From the NCBI RefSeq assembly GCF_014207985.1, contig NZ_JACHMI010000001.1:7361001-7425000 (forward strand): a stretch of 64,000 nt of DNA. The letters run 5' to 3'. This document shows positions 16,672 to 24,576 of the stretch, one piece after another. A program made the position numbers and the translations under genes. The notes below the pieces were generated by a model. It searched no databases. It had not been told where the DNA came from and worked only from the letters and a program-made list of their open reading frames with translations. This stretch comes from Nonomuraea rubra. Lineage in GTDB: Bacteria; Actinomycetota; Actinomycetes; Streptosporangiales; Streptosporangiaceae. Each line of letters opens with the position of its first letter. The stretch's first letter is position 1.

Positions 16672-18275
16672 GCGGGCACACGACCGAGCTGGTCGTCTTC
16701 ATCGTGCTGTTCCTGATCGTCAGCGGCATGGGCTTCGTGGCCTCGCGCTGGCGGCGGCCGGACGACCTGGCCAGCCTGAACGAGTGGGGCCTGGGCGGGC
16801 GCAGCTTCGGCTCCTGGATCACCTGGTTCCTGATCGGCGGCGACCTGTACACCGCCTACACCTTCGTGGCGGTGCCCGCGCTGGTGTTCAGCTCCGGGGC
16901 GCTCGGGTTCTACGCGCTGCCGTACACCGTCGTGGTGTACCCGCTGGTGTTCCTGGTGCTGGCGCGGATGTGGTCGGTCTCGCACGTGCACGGGTTCGTC
17001 ACGCCGGCCGACTTCGTCAGGGCCCGGTTCGGGTCGCCGACGCTGGCGCTGGTCATCGCGATCACCGGGCTCGTCGCGACGATGCCGTACATCGCGCTGC
17101 AGCTCGTCGGCATCGAGGCCGTGCTCAAGGCGATGGGCATCACCGGGCACCTGCCGATCATCATCGCGTTCGCGATCCTGGCGGCCTACACCTACCAGTC
17201 CGGCCTGCGCGCGCCCGCGCTGATCGCGTTCGTGAAGGACGCGCTGATCTACATCGTGATCCTGGCCGCGGTGATCTACATCCCGTCCAGGCTGGGCGGC
17301 TGGGACTCGATCTTCGACGCGGCCAAGGCCAAGTTCGACGCCTCCCCGGCGCAGAACGACGGGTACATCCTCAACGCCAACAACCAGCTCCAGTACATCA
17401 CGCTGGCGTTCGGCTCGGCGCTGGCGCTGTTCCTGTACCCGCACAGCCTCACCGGCGTGCTCGCCTCCAAGAACCGCAACGTCATCAAGCGGAACATGTC
17501 GGCGCTGCCCGCCTACAGCCTCGTGCTGGGCCTGATCGCGCTGCTCGGCTTCATGGCCATCGCGGCCGGCACCAAGCCGGTCACGGCCAACGGCAAGGCC
17601 GACACCAACACGATCGTGCCGGTGCTGTTCGACCAGATGTTCCCCGACTGGTTCACCGGGGTGGCGTACGCGGCCGTGGGCATCGGCGCGCTCGTCCCGG
17701 CGGCGATCATGTCGATCGCGGCGGCGAACCTGTTCACCCGCAACATCTACCGCGAGTACCTCAACAAGAACGCCACCGACGCCCAGGAGGCCAACGTCTC
17801 CAAGCTGGTGTCGCTGGTCGTCAAGGTGGGCGCGGTGCTGTGCATCCTGCTGCTCGACCCGCAGTTCTCGATCGACCTGCAGCTCATCGGCGGCGTGATC
17901 ATCCTGCAGACGCTGCCGTCGGTGGCGCTGGGCCTGTACACGCGCTGGTTCCACAAGGGCGGCCTGATCGCGGGCTGGGCGGCCGGCCTGGGGGCGGGCA
18001 TGTGGATGCTGTACCTCATCCCGAATCCGGCCAACGGCAAGGCGCACTTCGGCGGCTCGGCGTTCCCGCTGGCGAACCTCGGCTTCGACACCAAGATGAC
18101 GGTCTACGCCGGGTTCCTGGCGCTGGCCGTCAACCTGGTGGTGGCCGTTCTCGGCACGGTGATCTTCAAGGCCGTGAAGGTGGCCGACGGCGAGGACGCC
18201 ACCGCGCGGGACGACTACTTCGTCGACGAGGGCGACCCGAAGGTCAAGGACCTGGACCTCACCGGATCCCACTGA
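16668..18275 (+). CDS. Sodium:solute symporter, MctP-like monocarboxylate family
   Basis: A 535-residue SSS-family transporter with about 13 membrane helices. Start GTG 16668 gives MSGHTTELVVFIVLFLI, a normal first helix. The segment G-G-R-S-F-G-S-W-I-T-W-F-L-I-G-G-D in helix 2 and the sodium-site region A-A-I-M-S-I-A-A-A-N-L-F near residue 350 are characteristic. With a DUF3311 partner the closest functional model is MctP-type uptake of short monocarboxylates (lactate, pyruvate, acetate), but the substrate is inferred. The C-terminus is soluble and acidic. The gene ends at a strong terminator shared with the convergent DUF6285 gene. Confidence 0.9.
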   Translation: MSGHTTELVVFIVLFLIVSGMGFVASRWRRPDDLASLNEWGLGGRSFGSWITWFLIGGDLYTAYTFVAVPALVFSSGALGFYALPYTVVVYPLVFLVLARMWSVSHVHGFVTPADFVRARFGSPTLALVIAITGLVATMPYIALQLVGIEAVLKAMGITGHLPIIIAFAILAAYTYQSGLRAPALIAFVKDALIYIVILAAVIYIPSRLGGWDSIFDAAKAKFDASPAQNDGYILNANNQLQYITLAFGSALALFLYPHSLTGVLASKNRNVIKRNMSALPAYSLVLGLIALLGFMAIAAGTKPVTANGKADTNTIVPVLFDQMFPDWFTGVAYAAVGIGALVPAAIMSIAAANLFTRNIYREYLNKNATDAQEANVSKLVSLVVKVGAVLCILLLDPQFSIDLQLIGGVIILQTLPSVALGLYTRWFHKGGLIAGWAAGLGAGMWMLYLIPNPANGKAHFGGSAFPLANLGFDTKMTVYAGFLALAVNLVVAVLGTVIFKAVKVADGEDATARDDYFVDEGDPKVKDLDLTGSH

Positions 18276-18288
18276 CCCCCGCTCCCCG

Positions 18289-18326
18289 CCGCGCGGCCCG
18301 TCCCTTCCCGGGGGCGGGCCGCGCGG
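18289..18326. terminator. Bidirectional terminator
   Basis: CCGCGCGGCCCG and CGGGCCGCGCGG form a perfect 12-bp stem around a 14-base loop, filling the 51-bp gap between the convergent symporter and DUF6285 genes. GC-only, without U-runs, as is common for actinomycete terminators. Confidence 0.75.
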
Positions 18327-18671
18327 TCATTCCCGGGCGAGATAGCCGGGGTTGGCCACCTCCAGCTTCGCGCGTACCGCCTGCTCCAGGACCGCCATGA
18401 GGGTCTCGCCGTCGGCCAGCCGGCCCTCGCGGACGGCGGCGGCCAGCTCGGCGTCGTCCGCCACGCCCAGCGCGGCCAGGCTCTCGGCGTGCCGGGCGGC
18501 CTGGGCGGGGCCGAGCTCGATCTCCCGCTCGACCATGCCGAGCACGTTGATGGCCACGCGGGTGTGGTAGCGGACCCGGCCCTCGACGGCCGGGAGCACG
18601 TCGGTCTCGAGGAAGTCGCGGACGGCGGCGACCAGCTCGGCCGCGCTGGGGACGTCGTGCGGAGCGTTCAC
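18327..18671 (-). CDS. DUF6285 domain protein
   Basis: A 114-residue, mostly helical, soluble protein (P-S-A-A-E-L-V-A-A-V-R-D-F-L-E-T-D-V-L-P at the start, then V-A-I-N-V-L-G-M-V-E-R-E). It matches DUF6285, which usually lies next to acyl-CoA dehydrogenase and APH-like phosphotransferase genes of fatty- or branched-acid catabolism. Those partners are present here at 19601-21859 but on the other strand, with a CPBP protease gene between. Probably a small partner of the acyl-CoA pathway; function unknown. Confidence 0.8.
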   Translation of the reverse strand: MNAPHDVPSAAELVAAVRDFLETDVLPAVEGRVRYHTRVAINVLGMVEREIELGPAQAARHAESLAALGVADDAELAAAVREGRLADGETLMAVLEQAVRAKLEVANPGYLARE

Positions 18672-18765
18672 AGCTCCTCCTTAGCAGAGCGGGAGCCCGC
18701 TCCCAAGGCGGGACGCCGTTAGAGCGCCATATGTCGCCTTTATCAGCGTCCGATCATGTACCGGC

Positions 18766-18771
18766 TAGTCT
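18766..18771 (+). promoter_or_regulatory. -10 element for a leaderless CPBP-protease transcript
   Basis: TAGTCT stands exactly six bases before ATG 18778, the spacing expected when transcription begins at the A of the start codon. No Shine-Dalgarno sequence is present. No clear -35 was found. Confidence 0.5.
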
Positions 18772-18777
18772 GCGCAC

Positions 18778-19560
18778 ATGCACACTCAGTCCCCCCTCGA
18801 ACCGGCTCACGTGCTCGGACCCCGGCTCATCAAGGCCGAGATCTTCGTCGTGATGTCGGTCTCGCTCGGCGCCAGTGCCCTGGTGGCGCTCATCCGGCTG
18901 ATCGGGTCGCTGACGGCGCCGCGCGAGCTGAAGGGCCAGCAGGCGGTGCTCGTCGGGTCCATGGCGCCCGGCCGGCCCTGGCTGGACCTGGCGTTGCAGC
19001 TGGCGCAGATCGCGATCGCGGTGGCGCCCGTGGGGCTGGTGGCGTACCTGATGGTGCGCTCGGGCGAGTCGTTGCGGACGATCGGCGCGGACTTCCGCCG
19101 CCCGGGCGGAGACCTGGCGCGCGGCGCGCTGCTCGCCGCCGCGATCGGCGGCTCGGGGCTGGCGTTCTACCTCGCGGTGTGGGCGGCGGGCGTGAACCTG
19201 ACCGTCGTGCCGGGCGCGCTGCCCGGGGAGTGGTGGCAGGTGCCGGTGCTGCTGCTCGCCGCCGCGCAGAACGGGGTGCTGGAGGAGGTCATCGTCGCCG
19301 GGTACCTGCTGCACCGGCTCGGGCAGGCCGGGTGGACGCCGTGGAAGGCGGTGGTGGTGTCGTCGCTGCTGCGCGGGTCGTACCACCTGTATCAGGGGTT
19401 CGGCGGGTTCGCCGGGAACGTGGTGATGGGGCTGGTGTTCGGGCGGGCGTACCAGAAGTGGGGGCGGTCCATGCCGCTGATCATGGCGCACACGCTCATC
19501 GACGCCGTGGCCTTCGTCGGATACGCCTTCCTGCGCGGCCGGGTGAGCTGGCTGCCCTGA
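18778..19560 (+). CDS. CPBP-family (type II CAAX-like) intramembrane metalloprotease
   Basis: A 260-residue protein with about six membrane helices. The three catalytic motifs of the family are visible: the Glu pair in G-V-L-E-E-V-I-V-A-G-Y-L near residue 168, the FxxxH-like Y-H-L-Y-Q near residue 205, and the HxxxD/N-like A-H-T-L-I-D-A near residue 240. Expected to sit in the cytoplasmic membrane and process prenylated or other membrane proteins, or take part in bacteriocin-type self-protection; no substrate is evident. The message is probably leaderless (see 18766). Confidence 0.88.
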   Translation: MHTQSPLEPAHVLGPRLIKAEIFVVMSVSLGASALVALIRLIGSLTAPRELKGQQAVLVGSMAPGRPWLDLALQLAQIAIAVAPVGLVAYLMVRSGESLRTIGADFRRPGGDLARGALLAAAIGGSGLAFYLAVWAAGVNLTVVPGALPGEWWQVPVLLLAAAQNGVLEEVIVAGYLLHRLGQAGWTPWKAVVVSSLLRGSYHLYQGFGGFAGNVVMGLVFGRAYQKWGRSMPLIMAHTLIDAVAFVGYAFLRGRVSWLP

Positions 19561-19600
19561 CCCGTTGACCGGCGCCCGGGTTTCGGGTTGGGTTCGAATC

Positions 19601-20791
19601 ATGAGCTTCGCGGTCCCTGACAGCGTCCGGCCGGTACGCGACGCCGTGCACGCGTTCATGACCGGGCGGGTGGAGCCCGCCGAACCCGTGCTGCACGCGG
19701 GCGGGCCCGCGGCCGCGGCGGCGCTGGACGAGCTGCGCGCGCAGGCCAAGAAGGAGGGCCTGTGGGCCCTCGGGCATCCGCGCGAGCTGGGCGGCGGCGG
19801 CCTGCCGTTCCTCGACTACGTCTACGTCAACGAGGTGCAGGGGCGCAGCGAGTACGGGCAGCTCGCGCTGGGCACGTACACGCTGCAGGACTCGCTGATG
19901 CTGCACGAGCACGCCTCGCCCGAGCAGCGCGAGCGGTTCCTGGAGCCGCTGGTGCGCGGCGACATCTCGCCCAGCTTCGCGATGACCGAGCCGGGCGTCT
20001 CCAGCAGCGACCCCACGCAGATCAGCACGCACGCCGTGCTCGACGGCGGCGAATGGGTGATCAACGGGCACAAGTGGTTCACGACCGGGGCGTCGCGGGC
20101 GGCGTACACGACCGTGATGTGCAGGACCGAGCAGGACGCCCCGCCGCACCGGGCCTTCTCCATGATCGTGGTGCCGACCGACACGCCGGGGTACACGATC
20201 GTCAGGGAGACGCCGGTGCTGGGGCTGGAGGGGGCGCACTGCGAGGTGCGCTACGACAACGTCCGCGTCCCGGCGTCGAGCCTGCTCGGGGAGCGCGGGC
20301 AGGGCTTCGTCATCGCGCAGCGGCGGCTCGGCCCCGGGCGCATCTTCCACTGCATGCGCTGGCTGGGGCAGGCGCAGCGGGCCTTCGACCTGATGTGCCT
20401 GCGGCTGCACGAGCGCACGGCGTTCGGGCAGCCGCTGGCGGCCAAGCAGCTCATGCGGCAGCACGTGTTCGACTCCTACACCGAGATCCAGTCCGCGCGG
20501 CTGCTCACGCTGCACGCCGCCGAGGCGATCGACCGGGGCTCGGAGGCCCGGGTGGAGATCGGGGCGATCAAGGTGGCCGGCGCGCGCATGCTGCACAACG
20601 TGATCGACCGGGCCATCCAGGTGTACGGCGCCGCGGGGCTGACCCCCGACACCCCGCTGGACCGCATGTACCGGCACGCGCGGGCCGGGCGCATCTACGA
20701 CGGGCCCGACGAGGTGCACATCGACTCCGTGGGGCGGCGGATCCTGGGCGAGTACGCGGCGGGCGGCTCCTGGGAGTTCGGCCTGCGATGA
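19601..20791 (+). CDS. Acyl-CoA dehydrogenase
   Basis: A 396-residue flavoprotein with the three ACAD domains in order: helical N-terminal, beta middle (A-M-T-E-P-G-V-S-S-S-D-P, then W-V-I-N-G-H-K-W-F-T-T-G near residue 150), and helical C-terminal with E-R-T-A-F-G-Q-P-L near residue 270. The C-terminal part resembles the ACAD10/11 branch often paired with an APH-like kinase. ATG 19601 is chosen because it begins the conserved helix; no strong ribosome site. It oxidises an acyl-CoA at the alpha-beta bond using FAD. The stop overlaps the first of two micro-ORFs leading to the kinase gene. Confidence 0.92.
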   Translation: MSFAVPDSVRPVRDAVHAFMTGRVEPAEPVLHAGGPAAAAALDELRAQAKKEGLWALGHPRELGGGGLPFLDYVYVNEVQGRSEYGQLALGTYTLQDSLMLHEHASPEQRERFLEPLVRGDISPSFAMTEPGVSSSDPTQISTHAVLDGGEWVINGHKWFTTGASRAAYTTVMCRTEQDAPPHRAFSMIVVPTDTPGYTIVRETPVLGLEGAHCEVRYDNVRVPASSLLGERGQGFVIAQRRLGPGRIFHCMRWLGQAQRAFDLMCLRLHERTAFGQPLAAKQLMRQHVFDSYTEIQSARLLTLHAAEAIDRGSEARVEIGAIKVAGARMLHNVIDRAIQVYGAAGLTPDTPLDRMYRHARAGRIYDGPDEVHIDSVGRRILGEYAAGGSWEFGLR

Positions 20792-20829
20792 CCTCCCTGC
20801 ACGTGACCTTCCGCGAGGCGGCCCGATGA
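20788..20829 (+). other. 13-codon micro-ORF 1 between acyl-CoA dehydrogenase and kinase
   Basis: ATG 20788 overlaps the dehydrogenase stop (ATGA) and opens MTSLHVTFREAAR before a TGA that itself overlaps the next micro-ORF. It has the same length and the same EAAR ending as its neighbour. It may be a coupling peptide or the remnant of an enoyl-CoA hydratase N-terminus; see findings. Confidence 0.45.
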
Positions 20830-20867
20830 CCGTCCGGTACCAGATCGACGGCGAGGCGGCTCGGTGA
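20826..20867 (+). other. 13-codon micro-ORF 2 between acyl-CoA dehydrogenase and kinase
   Basis: ATG 20826 overlaps the stop of micro-ORF 1 and encodes MTVRYQIDGEAAR, whose stop overlaps the kinase GTG start. The first ten residues look like the opening strand of crotonase-family enzymes (V-R-Y-x-x-D-G). Together the two ORFs form an unbroken chain of stop/start overlaps from dehydrogenase to kinase. Confidence 0.45.
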
Positions 20868-21859
20868 ACGATCGGCACGCGATCGTCCGCGAGGCGTTCG
20901 GGGACGGGGCGACGATCGAGGCCGGCGCCCGGCTGCCCGGCGGCGCCTCGCGGGAGACGTGGGCGCTGGACGTGGCCACGCCCGGCGGCGGCAGGCACGA
21001 GCTGATCCTGCGGCTCGACTCCCCCGGCGCCGCGCCGGAGGCCGGGGCGGGCCTGGCCGCGGAGGCGCGGCTGATGCGGGCCGCGGCCGGGGCCGGGGTG
21101 CCGGTGCCGCGGATCATCGCCTGCGGGGAGTCGTACATCCTCATGACCCGCGTTCCCGGCGAGACGATCCCGCGCAAGATCCTGCGCGACGACGCCTACG
21201 CGGCCGCCAGGCCGCGGCTGGCACGGCAGTGCGGCCAGGCGCTGGCCGCCATCCACCGCATGCCGCTGTCGGCCCTGCGATCACCTGGGCAGCCGGAGGA
21301 ACGGCCGGCCGAGCCGGAGGACCCGCTGCTGCGCTGGCGGGAGGTGCTCGACCAGCTCGGCGAGCCGCACCCGGTGTTCGAGCTGGCGCTGCGGCGGCTG
21401 GCGACCACGCGGCCGCGCGGCCGGCGGCACACGGTCGTGCACGGCGACTTCCGCAACGGCAACCTCATCGTCGGGCCTGAGGGCATCAGGGCGGTGCTCG
21501 ACTGGGAGCTCGCGCACGCCGGCGACCCCCTGGAGGATCTCGGGTGGCTGTGCGTGAAGGCGTGGCGGTTCGGCTCGCCGCTGCCGGTGGGCGGGTTCGG
21601 CGACTACAGCGACCTCGTGCACGCCTACGAGGAGGCCGGCGGGCAGGCCGTCGATCGTGACGCGCTGCGCTGGTGGGAGACGTTCGGCGTGCTGAAGTGG
21701 GGTGTCATCTGCGTCATGCAGACCATGCGGCACCTGCGTGGCGGTGCCCGCTCCGTGGAGCTGGCCGCGATCGGGCGGCGGGTGTGCGAGAACGAGTGGG
21801 ATCTGCTGCGGCTGCTGCGCGAGCGGCCGCGGAACGCGGTGCCCGGCGCGCACTGGTGA
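20864..21859 (+). CDS. APH-like phosphotransferase, acyl-CoA-catabolism type
   Basis: A 331-residue protein kinase-like-fold phosphotransferase. The catalytic loop V-H-G-D-F-R-N-G-N lies near residues 192-200 and the metal-binding D-W-E-L-A-H-A-G-D-P near residue 215. This subgroup, fused to ACAD in ACAD10/11, phosphorylates 4-hydroxyacyl-CoAs so that they can enter beta-oxidation. The adjacent dehydrogenase and DUF6285 gene support that reading over antibiotic resistance. The GTG start overlaps the micro-ORF stop. Confidence 0.88.
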   Translation: MNDRHAIVREAFGDGATIEAGARLPGGASRETWALDVATPGGGRHELILRLDSPGAAPEAGAGLAAEARLMRAAAGAGVPVPRIIACGESYILMTRVPGETIPRKILRDDAYAAARPRLARQCGQALAAIHRMPLSALRSPGQPEERPAEPEDPLLRWREVLDQLGEPHPVFELALRRLATTRPRGRRHTVVHGDFRNGNLIVGPEGIRAVLDWELAHAGDPLEDLGWLCVKAWRFGSPLPVGGFGDYSDLVHAYEEAGGQAVDRDALRWWETFGVLKWGVICVMQTMRHLRGGARSVELAAIGRRVCENEWDLLRLLRERPRNAVPGAHW

Positions 21860-21879
21860 ACGCGCACCGGTGAACGCGC

Positions 21880-22476
21880 TCAGCGGCGGGTGGCTCCGGC
21901 CCTCCGGGCGCTGAGCGCGCCGGCGATCACGTCCACCAGGCCCTCCACCACCTGGTCGCGGTCCACCTCCGGGTGGTCGAGCCACCAGTCGCCGGTCGTC
22001 TGCACCATGCCGACGAACGCGTGGCCGAGGACCTGGGCGCGCGTCGGGTCGGGCACCACCCGCTCGGCGGCCAGCACGCCGCCGAGCTCCTCCCCCAGGC
22101 TGCGCACCAGCGAGGTCATGTGGGAGCGGATCCTGCTGTCCTCGGCGCCCGCCCGGTGGAACAGGAACAGGTAGAGGTTGAGGTTGGCGGAGATCAGGTC
22201 GAGGTAGACGCCGATGGCCGCTCTGGCCCTGCCGCGCAGGTCGGCCCCCGTCGCGGCGAACTCCGGGCGGAGCTGGGCGATGACGGTGCGCACGTGGCGG
22301 TCGGCCAGGGCCTGGTAGAGACCGTGCTTGTCGCCGAAGTGGCGGTAGAGGATGGGCTTGGTGATGCCCGCCTCGGCGGCGATGGCCGCCATGGACACGC
22401 CGGGGCCCTCCTTCATGATGACCCGGTCGGCCGCGTCGAGCAGCGCCCTGCGCCGATCCGGATCCCGCCCGCTCAC
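21880..22476 (-). CDS. TetR family regulator
   Basis: A 198-residue protein. GTG 22476 gives MSGRDPDRRRALLDAADRVI, and the helix-turn-helix follows at about 30-55 (M-A-A-I-A-A-E-A-G-I-T-K-P-I-L-Y-R-H-F). The remaining helices form a TetR_C-like ligand domain. It is convergent with the kinase gene and overlaps the upstream membrane-protein gene by 4 bp. Similar regulators control fatty-acid or acyl-CoA genes, so the neighbouring dehydrogenase/kinase operon is a plausible target (inference). Confidence 0.9.
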   Translation of the reverse strand: MSGRDPDRRRALLDAADRVIMKEGPGVSMAAIAAEAGITKPILYRHFGDKHGLYQALADRHVRTVIAQLRPEFAATGADLRGRARAAIGVYLDLISANLNLYLFLFHRAGAEDSRIRSHMTSLVRSLGEELGGVLAAERVVPDPTRAQVLGHAFVGMVQTTGDWWLDHPEVDRDQVVEGLVDVIAGALSARRAGATRR

Positions 22477-22937
22477 AGGTCCAGGATAGATCGCCCGCGG
22501 GCCCTGGGCAGCGCCGAGAGCACCAGGAGGGCGCCGATGAGCGCGTACAGGCCGCTGATGCCGGCCAGGGTGCCGGGCGGCTCGGCCAGCTCCGCCCACG
22601 GCGCGCCGTCCGGCGGGGACCACGGCAGCCCGCCCGTACGCGCCCAGGGCAGCGTGGCGGCCAGGCCCATCGCGGCGTCCAGGTCGAGGGCGAACAGCAC
22701 GCCGGCCGCCACCAGCGGCACCCCGCAGCCGAGCGCGGCGGCGGGCCAGGCGGTGAGCAGCGTGACGATGACGGCCACCGCCGCCAGGTAGGCCAGGCCG
22801 GTGGGGGCCGGGGAGAAGGCGGTGTGGCCGGTGCGCAGGCCGCGGGCGGCGGCCTCGGTGAGGTAGTAGACGGGGGCGCAGGCGGCCAGGCCCGCCGTGG
22901 CTGCCAGGAGGGAGCTGGGGCGGCGGTCGCGCATCAC
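22473..22937 (-). CDS. Small integral membrane protein
   Basis: A 154-residue protein with about four hydrophobic helices (about 8-28, 45-65, 68-90, 125-145) and an exposed Pro/Trp-rich loop at about 95-120. I do not recognise the family. It is translated just ahead of, and overlapping (GTGA), the TetR gene, so the two are co-expressed. Confidence 0.7.
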   Translation of the reverse strand: MMRDRRPSSLLAATAGLAACAPVYYLTEAAARGLRTGHTAFSPAPTGLAYLAAVAVIVTLLTAWPAAALGCGVPLVAAGVLFALDLDAAMGLAATLPWARTGGLPWSPPDGAPWAELAEPPGTLAGISGLYALIGALLVLSALPRARGRSILDL

Positions 22938-23078
22938 ATCGGCACACCTTACGCCGGGGGCGGCCTGGTCCGGGCCGATATCCGATCTTCCAACGGGGTG
23001 ACGTCCGGCGTGCCCGGTGCGCGCCCGGCGCCGGACCCGCGCCGGCCTCGGCCTGCTCCCGCCCGCGACGAGACGGGA

Positions 23079-23105
23079 AGCCCGTCCCGCCGGGCGGGAC
23101 GGGCT
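23079..23105. terminator. Strong hairpin terminator after the Ebo-type operon
   Basis: AGCCCGTCCCGC and GCGGGACGGGCT form a perfect 12-bp stem with a CGG loop, about 90 bp past the phosphatase stop. It closes the minus-strand operon. The remaining gap (22938-23193) shows no gene or other clear signal. Confidence 0.7.
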
Positions 23106-23193
23106 GCCCGTTCAGAGGCCGGTGCTCCAGCGTCATGGAGGTGTGTCACACGGTCACCCCCCGCTGCGGCGGCAGCGAGGTCGGCTGCCACCT

Positions 23194-24576
23194 CTACGGC
23201 TGAGCCAGGCGCAGCAGCAGGTCCTTCACCTCCGTGGCCTCGTACCGCGACCGGGGCGGCGCGCCCGCCGGGGCCGGGGCGGAGCAGAGCAGGACGGGCG
23301 CGTCGGCCGGGTCGGCGGGCAGCAGGCCGTGGGAGCCCCGCACGGCGCGGGCGCCCGCGTCGAGGCCGACGACGCTCATGACGTACCGCAGGCCCGCCTT
23401 CTTGCGCAGCAGCGCCAGCGCGGCCCGGCGCTTGGCCGCGCCGGGGGCGGCCGGGTCGAAGAAGAGCTCGGCCGGGTCGTAGCCGGGCTTGCGGTGGATC
23501 TCGACGACGCGGGCGAAGTCGGGGGCGCGGGCGTCGTCGAGCCAGTAGTAGTAGGTGAACCAGGAGTCGGGCTCGGCGAGCAGGACCAGCTCGCCGGAGC
23601 GCGGGTGGTCCAGGCCGTGCGCGGCCTTGCCGTCCTGGTCGAGCACGGTGGCGACGCCCTCGATCGAGGCGCACAGCTTGGCCACGGCCGGCACCTCGGC
23701 GGGGTCGCGGACGTAGACGTGCGCGATCTGGTGGTCGGCGACGGCGAACGCGCGGGACGTCCACGGATCCAGGTACTCCATGCCGTCCTGGGTGTGCACG
23801 CGCAGCAGCCCCTCGGCGCGCAGGGCGCGGTTGACGTCCACCGGCCGGGAGACGTCGGTGATGCCGTACTCCGACAGCACCACCGTGGTCCGGCCCGCCG
23901 CGGCGTCCAGCAGCGGGGCCAGCACGGTGTCGAGCTCGGCCGCGGCGGCGGCTGCGCGCGGGTCGGAGGGGCCGTGACGCTGCAGGTCGTAGTCGAGGTG
24001 CGGCACGTAGACGAGCGTCAGGTCGGGGTCGTGGGCGGCCAGGACGTGCTCGGCGGCCCTGCAGATCCAGGCCGACGACGCGATGCCCGCGCCCGGCCCC
24101 CAGTAGCTGAACAGCGGGAACGGGCCGAGCTTCGCGGTCAGCTCGTCGTGCAGTGACGGCGGGTCGGTGTAGCAGTCGGGGTCCTTGCGGCCGTCGGCGC
24201 GGTAGATCGGGCGGGGGGTGACGGTCCAGTCGACGTCGGCGCCCATGGCGTACCACCAGCAGACGTTCGCCACCGTGTAGCCGGGCCGGTCGCGGCGTGC
24301 GGCCTGCCACAGCTTCTCGCCGCCGACCAGCGCGTTGTGCTGCCGCCAGAGCAGCACCTCGCCGAGGTCGCGGAAGTACCAGCCGTTGCCCACGATCCCG
24401 TGCCCGGACGGCGGCAGGCCCGTCAGGAACGTGGACTGCGCCGAGCAGGTGACCGCCGGCAGCACGGTGCCGAGCCCGGCCTGGAAGCCGTCCGCGGCGA
24501 GCGCGCGCAGGCGCGGCATGTGGGCCAGCAGTCTCGGGGTCAGCCCCACCACGTCCAGGACCAGCAGCTTGCTCAT
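23194..24576 (-). CDS. eboF: Alkaline-phosphatase-superfamily hydrolase, Ebo operon (EboF-like)
   Basis: A 460-residue nucleotide pyrophosphatase/phosphodiesterase-type protein. The N-terminal metal site L-V-L-D-V-V-G-L-T-P lies near residue 5. The nucleophile Thr/Ser region P-A-V-T-C-S-A-Q-S-T-F-L-T-G follows near residue 40, and later metal ligands lie in Y-V-P-H-L-D-Y-D and V-V-L-S-E-Y-G-I. No signal peptide, so it is probably cytoplasmic and would remove or rearrange a phosphate ester on the operon's product. ATG 24576 overlaps the EboE stop. Last gene of the operon; a terminator follows. Confidence 0.85.
   Translation of the reverse strand: MSKLLVLDVVGLTPRLLAHMPRLRALAADGFQAGLGTVLPAVTCSAQSTFLTGLPPSGHGIVGNGWYFRDLGEVLLWRQHNALVGGEKLWQAARRDRPGYTVANVCWWYAMGADVDWTVTPRPIYRADGRKDPDCYTDPPSLHDELTAKLGPFPLFSYWGPGAGIASSAWICRAAEHVLAAHDPDLTLVYVPHLDYDLQRHGPSDPRAAAAAAELDTVLAPLLDAAAGRTTVVLSEYGITDVSRPVDVNRALRAEGLLRVHTQDGMEYLDPWTSRAFAVADHQIAHVYVRDPAEVPAVAKLCASIEGVATVLDQDGKAAHGLDHPRSGELVLLAEPDSWFTYYYWLDDARAPDFARVVEIHRKPGYDPAELFFDPAAPGAAKRRAALALLRKKAGLRYVMSVVGLDAGARAVRGSHGLLPADPADAPVLLCSAPAPAGAPPRSRYEATEVKDLLLRLAQP

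Noticed and set aside
19586..19600. A GGTTCGAATC string resembling a tRNA T-loop
   Set aside because: No matching T-stem, anticodon arm or acceptor stem can be built around it, and the acyl-CoA dehydrogenase gene begins immediately after.
20864..21859. Aminoglycoside-resistance kinase
   Set aside because: Neighbouring acyl-CoA dehydrogenase and DUF6285 gene place it in the ACAD10/11-like acyl-CoA pathway group.
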